A stretch of 8,960 nt of DNA, from assembly GCA_943330835.2 (NCBI GenBank), contig CALQJH020000064.1, positions 1-8,960 on the forward strand, read 5' to 3'. Below are positions 1-5,942 of the stretch, piece after piece. The stretch is from Candidatus Kuenenia stuttgartensis (lineage in GTDB: Bacteria > Bacteroidota > Bacteroidia > Chitinophagales > Chitinophagaceae). How positions within the stretch are numbered: the first letter of the stretch is position 1; every line of letters starts with the position of its first letter. The translations under genes were made by a program, and so were the position numbers. The notes beneath the pieces were generated by a model. It ran no database searches. It saw only the letters and a program-made list of their open reading frames with translations, and was not told where the DNA came from.

Positions 1-1
1 A

Positions 2-517
2 GGCTACCTTGTAAATACTGATGGGAATATTCAGATTCCTATTTTGGGTAACATTAAGGCAGCCGGACTTACAAAGAAGCAATTAAAAGCAGATATCACA
101 AATTCTATAATCGACAAGAAATTATTGATAGATCCAATTGTTACCATTCGTCATTTAAATTATGAAGTAACAGTAATTGGTGAAGTTTCCAGACCTACAG
201 TAATAAATGTTCCCAACGAAAAAATTTCATTATTAAAAGCGCTTGGCATTGCAGGCGACATAACAGTATTTGGAAAAAAAGACAATGTAATGTTGATAAG
301 GGAAGTTGAGGGAAAGAGAAGAGTAAAAAGAATTGATCTTAATTCAAATAATTTTTTAAGTTCTCCTTATTATTATTTGCAACCGAATGATATCATATAT
401 GTTGAGGCTAATAAATACAAAGTAACAAATGCAAATCGCAATCAACAATTATTACCAACAATATTAAGTGGGTTATCAATAATAGCCCTTGTAATCACCA
501 CCCTATTCAGAAAATAG
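2..517 (+). CDS. Wza-like polysaccharide export outer-membrane protein, 5' truncated
   Basis: This is the C-terminal part (171 codons visible) of a polysaccharide export (Wza/OtnA-type) protein, the outer-membrane channel through which the polymer leaves the cell. The reading frame is open to the left edge. The leucine codon TTG at 44 is internal (the local peptide is IPILGNIKAAG), so the true start, the signal peptide and most of the export domain lie outside the window. Visible residues 1-32 match the end of the Poly_export domain (pattern DGNIQIPILGNI, then AGLTKKQL). Residues about 54-136 form a SLBB-like beta-grasp domain (VTVIGEVSRPT, later YYLQPNDIIYVE). The last 25 residues hold one hydrophobic helix ending in FRK, as expected for a Wza-type C-terminal membrane-spanning helix. 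The stop lies 11 nt before the Wzc-like gene, so the two are almost surely co-transcribed. Family assignment is firm; the polymer exported is unknown. Confidence 0.9.
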   Translation, partial: GYLVNTDGNIQIPILGNIKAAGLTKKQLKADITNSIIDKKLLIDPIVTIRHLNYEVTVIGEVSRPTVINVPNEKISLLKALGIAGDITVFGKKDNVMLIREVEGKRRVKRIDLNSNNFLSSPYYYLQPNDIIYVEANKYKVTNANRNQQLLPTILSGLSIIALVITTLFRK

Positions 518-528
518 TTTTTAATAAA

Positions 529-2874
529 ATGAGTCAAACTAAAAGAAATAAAACCCCTATCAAACAAGAAGATAATTTGTTTATACAAATGGTTTCGAGG
601 TATATATATTACTGGCCATTGTTTCTTATTTTATTATCGATTTTCATTACAGGCGCCTACTTTTATTTAAAGTATGCAACACCTAAATATGAAGCAACAG
701 CTACATTGATAATCAAAGATCAGAAAAAAGGTACCGATGATTCTAAGGGAATGGAAGCATTGAATACAATCAATACCAAAAAGATTATTGAAAATGAAAT
801 TGAAGTTTTACAATCCAGGACTATAATGGACAATGTGGTTAAGAGTCTGGGTTTATATGCACCTGTTTTCCAGGAAGGAAAAATCAGGAGTGTATCTGCA
901 TATAATATTTCTCCATTAACAATTACTGCCGCCAACCCTGATTCTATAATTGCAGTTAAAAAAGTGGGTTTGAAATTCGATGAGAAATCAGGTGGAGTTT
1001 ACCTTAATGGCAAATACGCAGGAGTTATTAATGAATGGTTAAACACATCATATGGCAAGTTGAAATTCACTCATAATAAACGCTTCATTAAGTCTCTTGT
1101 TAATAAGCCTTTTTATTTTTCATTAAGTCAACCAAAGGATGTTACAAAGTCATCATTGGGTGGTTTGCAAGTAGTATCAATCAATAAATTATCCTCAATA
1201 ATTAATTTAAGTTACAGGGATGAAGTGCCTCAGAGAGCAGAGGATATTTTGAACCAACTGATTATTATGTATGACAGATCATCTGTTGATGAGAAGAATT
1301 CTTTAGCAAAAAACACATTGCAATTTGTAGAGGAGAGATTAGGAGTGGTTTCAAAAGACCTTGATTCGATTGAAAGAACAGTTCAAAAATATAAAACAGG
1401 TACAGGATCTTCAGATATCAGTTCTCAAGGACAATTGTATCTTCAGAATGTAAGTAGTAATGATCAGGAGTTGGGTAGAATTAATATGGAACTGGCTGTT
1501 TTAGATCAGGTTGACAATGCAATGACTTCTGGAGGATTAATGTCTTCAACCATTGGCGTAGCAGATCCCAACTTATCAAAATTAATGACAGATTTAAATA
1601 CAAAGGAGCTGGAATATGAGCGATTGAGAAAAACAGTGGCAGAGAACAATCCTATGTTAGTTTCAATCAAGGATCAGATTAACAAAATCAAGCCGACGAT
1701 TACAGAAAATCTACAAAGTCAAAGAAAGAATTTAGAAGCCAGTAAAACTAATTTGAGTGCTACTAACAGCAAGTACAATTCAATGTTGAGTACAATACCG
1801 CAAAAGGAAAGAGAAATATTAGAAATGAGCAGGGATCAGAATGTAAAAAATGGAATTTATTCTTTTTTATTACAAAAAAGAGAAGAGAGTGAATTATCAT
1901 ACGCCTCAACTATTTCAGATAACAGGGTAATAAATTCAGCTCAATCCTCTGGTTATCCGGTAAGTCCAAATAAAATGTTTATTTATTTAGGTGCGCTTGC
2001 TGCTGCAATTGCATTTGGTTTTTTATATGTAAGCGCAAAGGAAGGTCTGAGCAGAACTGTATTGTACAGAAAGGATTTAGAAACGATGACATCTGTTCCT
2101 GTTATTGCTGAAATTGCATTCAATGATACTAAAGAGGCTATTGTAATACAGGCTGGAAAAAGAAGTTTTATTGCTGAAGAATTTAGAAAAATAAGGGTTT
2201 CATTACATTTTCTAGGTATAGACAGTACGCATAAGAAAATATTGATTACCTCAAGTATTCCTGCTGAGGGCAAGAGTTTTGTTGCGGCTAACTTAGCAAT
2301 AAGCAACTCATTAGCTGGCAAAAAGGTTGCTTTATTAGACATAGATCTTCATAACCCTGGTCTTGGCAAAACTTTTGGCAAAACTACAGAGGATCCAGGA
2401 ATAAGTGATTTCTTAATGGGTAAAAAGAAACCAGAGGATATTATTAAAAAAGTAAATAATTTTGATAATCTGTATTTTGTTTCATCTGGTACTTTACACG
2501 AAAGTCCATCCGAACTTTTACTTAATGGAAAAATAAACGAATTCATAGAATATCTGGATTCCCGTTTTGATCTGATTATCATAGATACTGCCCCATCCGT
2601 ATTGATTACAGATGCATTCGTGCTCACAAACCTCTGTGATGCAACATTGTATGTAGTAAGACATAAGTACACGCCAAAGATGCTGGTTAAGCGAATTGAC
2701 GAGAATATGGAAGTAAATCCTTTGAAAAATCCTGCAATTATTTTTAATGGGGTTAAAAAAAGAGGGTTTTTCAAAAACAATTACGGCTATGGCTATGATT
2801 ATGTTTACGGAGGGAAGTATTTAGCCGATGGTAAAAAGAAAGAGAAAAAAAATGACAATAAACATACGAGTTGA
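529..2874 (+). CDS. Wzc-like chain-length determinant protein and BY-type tyrosine autokinase
   Basis: A 781-residue inner-membrane protein combining a Wzz chain-length domain with a cytoplasmic bacterial tyrosine kinase. It would set polymer length and work with the adjacent Wza-like channel. Membrane helix 1 is at about residues 27-48, followed by the Wzz-type periplasmic start (YEATATLIIKD). A long, probably coiled-coil periplasmic region spans about 255-450. A proline-containing segment (GYPVSPNK) leads into helix 2 at about 483-503. The kinase part carries the BY-kinase motif EEFRKIRVSL, Walker A SSIPAEGKS with Lys582, Walker A' LLDIDLHNP (604-610) and Walker B DLIIIDTAP (681-689). The C-terminus has six tyrosines at 752, 754, 756, 758, 760 and 764, the expected autophosphorylation cluster, then a lysine-rich tail. 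Length is normal for the fused form. The ATG at 529 follows an A/T-rich stretch without a clear Shine-Dalgarno, normal in Bacteroidota. No cognate phosphatase gene is in the window. Confidence 0.95.
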   Translation: MSQTKRNKTPIKQEDNLFIQMVSRYIYYWPLFLILLSIFITGAYFYLKYATPKYEATATLIIKDQKKGTDDSKGMEALNTINTKKIIENEIEVLQSRTIMDNVVKSLGLYAPVFQEGKIRSVSAYNISPLTITAANPDSIIAVKKVGLKFDEKSGGVYLNGKYAGVINEWLNTSYGKLKFTHNKRFIKSLVNKPFYFSLSQPKDVTKSSLGGLQVVSINKLSSIINLSYRDEVPQRAEDILNQLIIMYDRSSVDEKNSLAKNTLQFVEERLGVVSKDLDSIERTVQKYKTGTGSSDISSQGQLYLQNVSSNDQELGRINMELAVLDQVDNAMTSGGLMSSTIGVADPNLSKLMTDLNTKELEYERLRKTVAENNPMLVSIKDQINKIKPTITENLQSQRKNLEASKTNLSATNSKYNSMLSTIPQKEREILEMSRDQNVKNGIYSFLLQKREESELSYASTISDNRVINSAQSSGYPVSPNKMFIYLGALAAAIAFGFLYVSAKEGLSRTVLYRKDLETMTSVPVIAEIAFNDTKEAIVIQAGKRSFIAEEFRKIRVSLHFLGIDSTHKKILITSSIPAEGKSFVAANLAISNSLAGKKVALLDIDLHNPGLGKTFGKTTEDPGISDFLMGKKKPEDIIKKVNNFDNLYFVSSGTLHESPSELLLNGKINEFIEYLDSRFDLIIIDTAPSVLITDAFVLTNLCDATLYVVRHKYTPKMLVKRIDENMEVNPLKNPAIIFNGVKKRGFFKNNYGYGYDYVYGGKYLADGKKKEKKNDNKHTS

Positions 2875-2923
2875 ATATTAATAAATCAAAAATTTTTGCT
2901 TTAAAATTATAATCTATTAAAAA

Positions 2924-2954
2924 TCTTTGTTAAGTTTGCATCTCCTAACAAAGA
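2924..2954. repeat. Perfect 9-bp inverted repeat in the NusG-like gene leader
   Basis: The arms TCTTTGTTA (2924-2932) and TAACAAAGA (2946-2954) are perfect reverse complements around a 13-nt spacer. The left arm overlaps the first bases of the candidate -7 box and the right arm would lie at the start of the transcript. It could be a protein-binding operator, or an RNA hairpin in readthrough transcripts from the kinase gene. No T tract follows on the + strand, so it is not an intrinsic terminator in the direction of the genes. Five T residues do follow on the minus strand, so a weak antisense terminator is possible. Confidence 0.55.
2931..2938 (+). promoter_or_regulatory. Candidate Bacteroidota -7 promoter element (TAAGTTTG)
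   Basis: TAAGTTTG fits the Bacteroidota -7 consensus TAnnTTTG exactly and lies about 115 nt upstream of the NusG-like start codon. That would place the transcript start near 2943-2946. I find no TTG at the usual -33 spacing; the nearest TTG upstream (2896-2898) is too far away. In AT-rich DNA such an 8-mer can occur by chance. A promoter is therefore plausible but weakly supported. Confidence 0.35.
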
Positions 2955-3022
2955 CTAACTAACCAAGTCTCCATCCTACAAAAAGACCTTACCTATTATC
3001 ATCTAATCCGGTGAGAAGCTGC

Positions 3023-3055
3023 ATGTTTTTTATAACCGTAAAGACACCATCATGA
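3023..3055 (+). CDS. Possible 10-codon leader peptide overlapping the NusG-like start
   Basis: An ATG at 3023 opens a 10-codon frame reading MFFITVKTPS, whose TGA stop (3053-3055) overlaps the start codon of the NusG-like gene in an ATGA arrangement. A purine-rich GGTGAG lies 8 nt upstream of the ATG, closer to a Shine-Dalgarno sequence than anything before the other genes here. It could couple translation to the downstream gene or act as a sensor peptide. An ORF this short arises easily by chance and there is no conservation evidence, so this is a low-confidence entry. Confidence 0.2.
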   Translation: MFFITVKTPS

Positions 3056-3582
3056 AAAAAAATTGGTATGCAGTTTACACAAGGCCAAAATGCGAAAAGA
3101 AGGTCGCGGCTTCGTTAAGTAAAAAGAAAATTGAGAGTTATTGTCCACTTTATGGTGCGACAGATCAACAATCAAAAGAAAGGAAGAAAAACTCCTTGGA
3201 GACATTGTTTCCATCTTATGTATTTGTAAATATTACAGAAGAGGAAATGAGTTTTGTAAAAAAGCAATCTGATATAATTAATTTTGTTTACTGGCTTGGA
3301 AGACCTGTTAACATAAGTGATATTGAAATTGAGAGCATACAGCAATTTCTAAATGAGTACTTTACTGTTCAGTTAGAGAAAACAGCAGTAAGTAAAAACA
3401 ATCTGGTAAGAATTGTAACCAAAGAACCCACAAAAAGTCAAGATGGAAATATATTTACATTGAAAAGAAGTACCGTAAAAGTAACACTGCCTTCATTAGG
3501 ATATGTGCTTGTTGCAACATCTGATAACGTTGAGGTTGAGTTAGATAACAACCCAATGAAAGTACTTCATTTAGTTTCATAG
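3052..3582 (+). CDS. NusG-family specialised antiterminator (UpxY-like)
   Basis: A 176-residue paralog of the elongation factor NusG, of the operon-specific kind (RfaH/UpxY/LoaP group) that rides with RNA polymerase and suppresses premature termination in long polysaccharide operons. The NGN domain occupies about residues 3-102: it opens with NWYAVYTRPKCEKKVAASL, contains LFPSYVFVNI (52-61) and continues with VYWLGRPVNISDIEIESI, a pattern typical of this subfamily. The C-terminal KOW-like domain spans about 116-162 (NLVRIV, DGNIF, then VKVTLPSLGYVLV). The usual glycine-rich turn (GPFKG type) is replaced by KEPTKSQDG. Unlike housekeeping NusG, it sits inside an exopolysaccharide locus and not beside secE or ribosomal protein genes. 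It has its own leader, and a terminator-like hairpin follows 25 nt after its stop. Eight A residues directly follow the start codon (3055-3062). The class is clear; the target is inferred from position. Confidence 0.9.
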   Translation: MKKNWYAVYTRPKCEKKVAASLSKKKIESYCPLYGATDQQSKERKKNSLETLFPSYVFVNITEEEMSFVKKQSDIINFVYWLGRPVNISDIEIESIQQFLNEYFTVQLEKTAVSKNNLVRIVTKEPTKSQDGNIFTLKRSTVKVTLPSLGYVLVATSDNVEVELDNNPMKVLHLVS

Positions 3583-3607
3583 AAGATTAAATAAAATGAT
3601 TATTTTG

Positions 3608-3644
3608 CAAAGGTTATTCTTGATAGAGGATGACCTTTGTTTTT
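3608..3644 (+). terminator. Intrinsic terminator between NusG-like and deacetylase genes
   Basis: A 12-bp stem pairs 3608-3619 (CAAAGGTTATTC) with 3628-3639 (GGATGACCTTTG), including two G-U wobbles, around an 8-nt loop (TTGATAGA). A run of five T follows (3640-3644) and the next bases remain T-rich. This is the best intrinsic-terminator structure in the window. It lies 25 nt after the NusG-like stop and 21 nt before the deacetylase start, so it would stop transcription before the glycan-assembly genes unless it is suppressed. No convincing promoter is visible between it and the deacetylase gene. Confidence 0.75.
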
Positions 3645-3665
3645 GTATTGTATTAAAAGTTATAA

Positions 3666-4580
3666 ATGAAATCAATTTTAAGAAGTATTATATATTTTAT
3701 CCTTCCCTATTTTTTAATTGCAACCGGCCGAATAAAAAGAGTTAAAAAAAAGGCGGCAAATGGGGATTTTATTTTATCCGTTTTTTTTCACAATCCAAGT
3801 AGAAAATTGTTTGAATCCATTGTAAAATGGTTTTTGAAAAATGGATTCCATTTCATTTCTGTTGATGAGTTATACGATATCCTTCATAATGGAAAAAAAA
3901 TTCCATCTTCAGCTGTTGTTTTTACAGTAGATGATGGGTGGAAAGAAAATAAAGATAATATCGTTGCAGTAGCTGAAGAATACAAAATACCTGTTACAAT
4001 ATTTATTACTACAGATCCAGTTGAAAATGGTGGAGGGTATTGGGTTTCATATGTTTTTCAAGCAAAACAAAATAATCTGAATTATCCTACTCTCTCTGCA
4101 TTAAAAATGCTTCCCAATGATGAGAGGTTGACAATTACAAACGAGATTAAAACCAAATTTACTTTACCGCGGGAGGCATTATCAATAGATGAATTAAAGC
4201 AAATAAGCAAAAGTAAATACATAACATTGGGCAGCCACACAATTTCACACCCATTTCTCACCAGTTGCTCAGAAGATCAATCGAGAAAAGAAATCACAGA
4301 ATCGAAATTAATTTTAGAAAAATGGTTGCATAAAGATGTGAATAGTTTTGCTTATCCATTTGGCAACTACAATGATAAAGAAATAGAGTTGCTAAAAAAG
4401 GCTAATTACAATTTAAGCTTTTCAACAAAGTCAGAATATCTTACAAAAGAATGTGCAAATATTCTTTATTCATTGCCTCGATTTGAAGTAGCTGATAATG
4501 ATTCTTATTTAGAAAGTATATGCAAGATGACTGGAACATGGTATGAAATTAATGCAAAGTTGAAAAAGGCAAGTTCATAG
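3666..4580 (+). CDS. Polysaccharide deacetylase (NodB/CE4 family)
   Basis: A 304-residue carbohydrate esterase 4 protein that would remove acetyl groups, probably N-acetyl, from a glycan with the help of a divalent metal. Visible motifs are TVDDG at 87-91 (Asp89 the likely catalytic base, Asp90 a metal ligand), SHTISHP at 190-196 (His191 and His195 as metal ligands) and FAYPFGNYND from 228, the subfamily form of the third motif in which the usual arginine is replaced. The late LPRFEV segment replaces the canonical leucine-histidine motif. About 100 residues lie between motifs 1 and 2. A hydrophobic stretch at about residues 5-20 followed by a Lys/Arg cluster suggests an N-in membrane anchor, though a cleavable signal is not evident. 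The substrate is presumably the polymer or a precursor made by this locus. The alternative is a deacetylase acting on lipid-linked intermediates at the inner membrane. The ATG at 3666 fits the motif spacing and lies just after the terminator-like hairpin. Confidence 0.9.
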   Translation: MKSILRSIIYFILPYFLIATGRIKRVKKKAANGDFILSVFFHNPSRKLFESIVKWFLKNGFHFISVDELYDILHNGKKIPSSAVVFTVDDGWKENKDNIVAVAEEYKIPVTIFITTDPVENGGGYWVSYVFQAKQNNLNYPTLSALKMLPNDERLTITNEIKTKFTLPREALSIDELKQISKSKYITLGSHTISHPFLTSCSEDQSRKEITESKLILEKWLHKDVNSFAYPFGNYNDKEIELLKKANYNLSFSTKSEYLTKECANILYSLPRFEVADNDSYLESICKMTGTWYEINAKLKKASS

Positions 4581-4634
4581 CAATTATTAAAAATATTATT
4601 TTCCGAATAAGGTTCTATTAATTCTTATAAATTT

Positions 4635-5942
4635 ATGTTTGCCTCTATTATACCAATATTAGCAGTTTGTATTTTTTTGTTTTTTTTATCGTTGATGTTT
4701 TTCCTGAAGAAAGATCGAAATAAAATTTACATACAGTATATACTATTGGCATACCCATTGATTGCTACATATATTCTTCCAGGTGGGATTGGGATAAACA
4801 ATTTTGATTTTATTTCATGGGTGTTTTTTCTTTTTTTTTATAAAAGAAAAGAAACATCAATTCAATTAGGTAAGTTTTATCTTTTCTTGTTTTTAGTAAT
4901 TATTTCAGTTAGTATCGTGGGTTGCGTTCTAGCTGCAAAGTTGACTACGGAAAGTCTAAGATATTTCATTGAATTTTTCGCAATTTTTATATTTTCAAAA
5001 GTAATTATTGAAGAATGTATAAGTGATCCATCTTTTTTTTATACTGTTATTGGTTGCGTTAGATCTACAGTATTATTTGCATTGATTTTTTTAGCATGCC
5101 AGTTTATTTTTGGAATACAGTTTAATATAAATCGAGAATTGAATGTAAATGTCTTTCAAGATGCGATTTTAAGATACCCTGGTTTCTTTCAAGATCCTCA
5201 AAAATTCGGACAATTCTTAGGGGTGTCAAGTTTTTTGTTTCTTATAAAAAAACCAGATGAGGAAAAGATTCCTGTTAAAAATTATATTTTACTTGTACTT
5301 ACTTTGATTGCCTTGTTGTATACTGGAGGCCGAGCCGCTTCAAGTGGATGGGTATTAGGATTTTCTTTGATTGTTCTTTTTGGCAATTCAAAACTAAAAT
5401 TATATTCAATCATTCTTGCCATAATAATGTTTTTCATTGTCATTAATTTTAAAGATAATTTCGCTGTATTTAACAGAGGTGACAATCTTTCTGATTCTTA
5501 TGATTGGAGACATTCAATTTGGGAAGAAGCGGTTGATATTTCGAGCGATAATTTTTTCTTTGGTATTGCCCCTGGTAATTATACAAACTACATTTCTGTT
5601 CATAATCCCAACCAATCTTTTATTGTTGACAATGAAGTATATTATTACGCTCAGCCCGAAAGTGGTTATCTTAAATGGTTGTGTGAGTTTGGGATTTTTG
5701 GGTTTATCTCAATATTGCTTTTAATAATAACTCCACTGATAACATCTTTTATATCATTTTTAAAATCGAGGGACACAACTTATTTATTATTAATATCGCC
5801 GTTAATTTGCTGGATGGTGAGTTATTACACTGTATATTCTGTTGGCGATATAAGAATTCAAATATTGATAACAACAATAACTTGTTTGTCAATTTCTCAC
5901 TACAAAAAAAATATTGATATTGAAAATCAAGAATCGATTTAA
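4635..5942 (+). CDS. Wzy/O-antigen-ligase family polysaccharide polymerase, multi-pass
   Basis: A 435-residue inner-membrane protein with roughly 11-13 hydrophobic helices, consistent with the Wzy_C (O-antigen ligase/polymerase) superfamily. In a Wzx/Wzy pathway it would link lipid-borne repeat units on the periplasmic face. The supporting signature is the helix-loop TGGRAASSGW (230-239, Arg233), equivalent to the conserved arginine-containing motif before a membrane helix. It is followed by a large hydrophilic loop of about 75 residues containing DWRHSIWEEA (Arg292) and FGIAPGNY, a typical Wzy_C pattern. Three further helices follow. Its 3' end overlaps the flippase gene by 23-29 nt. A run of nine T occurs at 4831-4839 inside the frame. 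Polymerase and ligase cannot be told apart from sequence alone; polymerase is favoured because a flippase and a Wzc-like regulator are adjacent. Confidence 0.85.
   Translation: MFASIIPILAVCIFLFFLSLMFFLKKDRNKIYIQYILLAYPLIATYILPGGIGINNFDFISWVFFLFFYKRKETSIQLGKFYLFLFLVIISVSIVGCVLAAKLTTESLRYFIEFFAIFIFSKVIIEECISDPSFFYTVIGCVRSTVLFALIFLACQFIFGIQFNINRELNVNVFQDAILRYPGFFQDPQKFGQFLGVSSFLFLIKKPDEEKIPVKNYILLVLTLIALLYTGGRAASSGWVLGFSLIVLFGNSKLKLYSIILAIIMFFIVINFKDNFAVFNRGDNLSDSYDWRHSIWEEAVDISSDNFFFGIAPGNYTNYISVHNPNQSFIVDNEVYYYAQPESGYLKWLCEFGIFGFISILLLIITPLITSFISFLKSRDTTYLLLISPLICWMVSYYTVYSVGDIRIQILITTITCLSISHYKKNIDIENQESI

Larger units (their letters stand above)
2875..3051 (+). other. 177-nt non-coding leader upstream of the NusG-like gene
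   Basis: This gap separates the export genes from the NusG-like gene and is the longest intergenic stretch in the window. Its first part is very AT-rich. It then holds a -7-like box (2931-2938), a perfect 9-bp inverted repeat (2924-2954), a 5-bp hairpin AGACT/AGTCT (2952-2970) that shares three bases with the right arm of that repeat, and a C-rich, G-poor stretch (2941-3010; I count 22 C against 4 G). Last comes a 10-codon ORF (3023-3055). No GC-rich hairpin with a T tract follows the kinase gene, so readthrough from upstream remains possible. UpxY-type regulators are known to act on the 5' untranslated region of their own operon, which makes this leader a plausible target; that link is inference. 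Confidence 0.6.

Noticed and set aside
44..517. Start of the Wza-like protein at TTG 44
   Set aside because: The frame stays open to the left edge and the upstream codons encode a matching export-domain peptide, so TTG 44 is an internal leucine of a truncated gene.
720..935. Minus-strand ORF of 71 codons inside the kinase gene
   Set aside because: Lies antisense within a well-supported coding region and shows no recognisable domain.
1983..2780. Two minus-strand ORFs (119 and 143 codons) opposite the kinase domain
   Set aside because: They mirror the conserved ATP-binding coding region and have no recognisable motif; coding shadow.
2887..2898. Palindrome CAAAAATTTTTG after the kinase gene as a terminator
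   Set aside because: A perfect palindrome with no loop and almost no GC pairs, and no T tract after it; expected by chance in AT-rich DNA.
3009..3038. CGGT/ACCG pair in the leader as a regulatory hairpin
   Set aside because: Only four base pairs around a 22-nt loop; too weak to claim.
4581..4634. Regulatory element between the deacetylase and polymerase genes
   Set aside because: The 54-nt gap shows only a 5-bp ATAAG/CTTAT pair and no promoter or terminator pattern.
5282..5724. Minus-strand ORF and overlapping plus-strand ORF within the polymerase gene
   Set aside because: Both lie in alternative frames of a multi-pass membrane protein; their hydrophobic composition reflects T-rich DNA.
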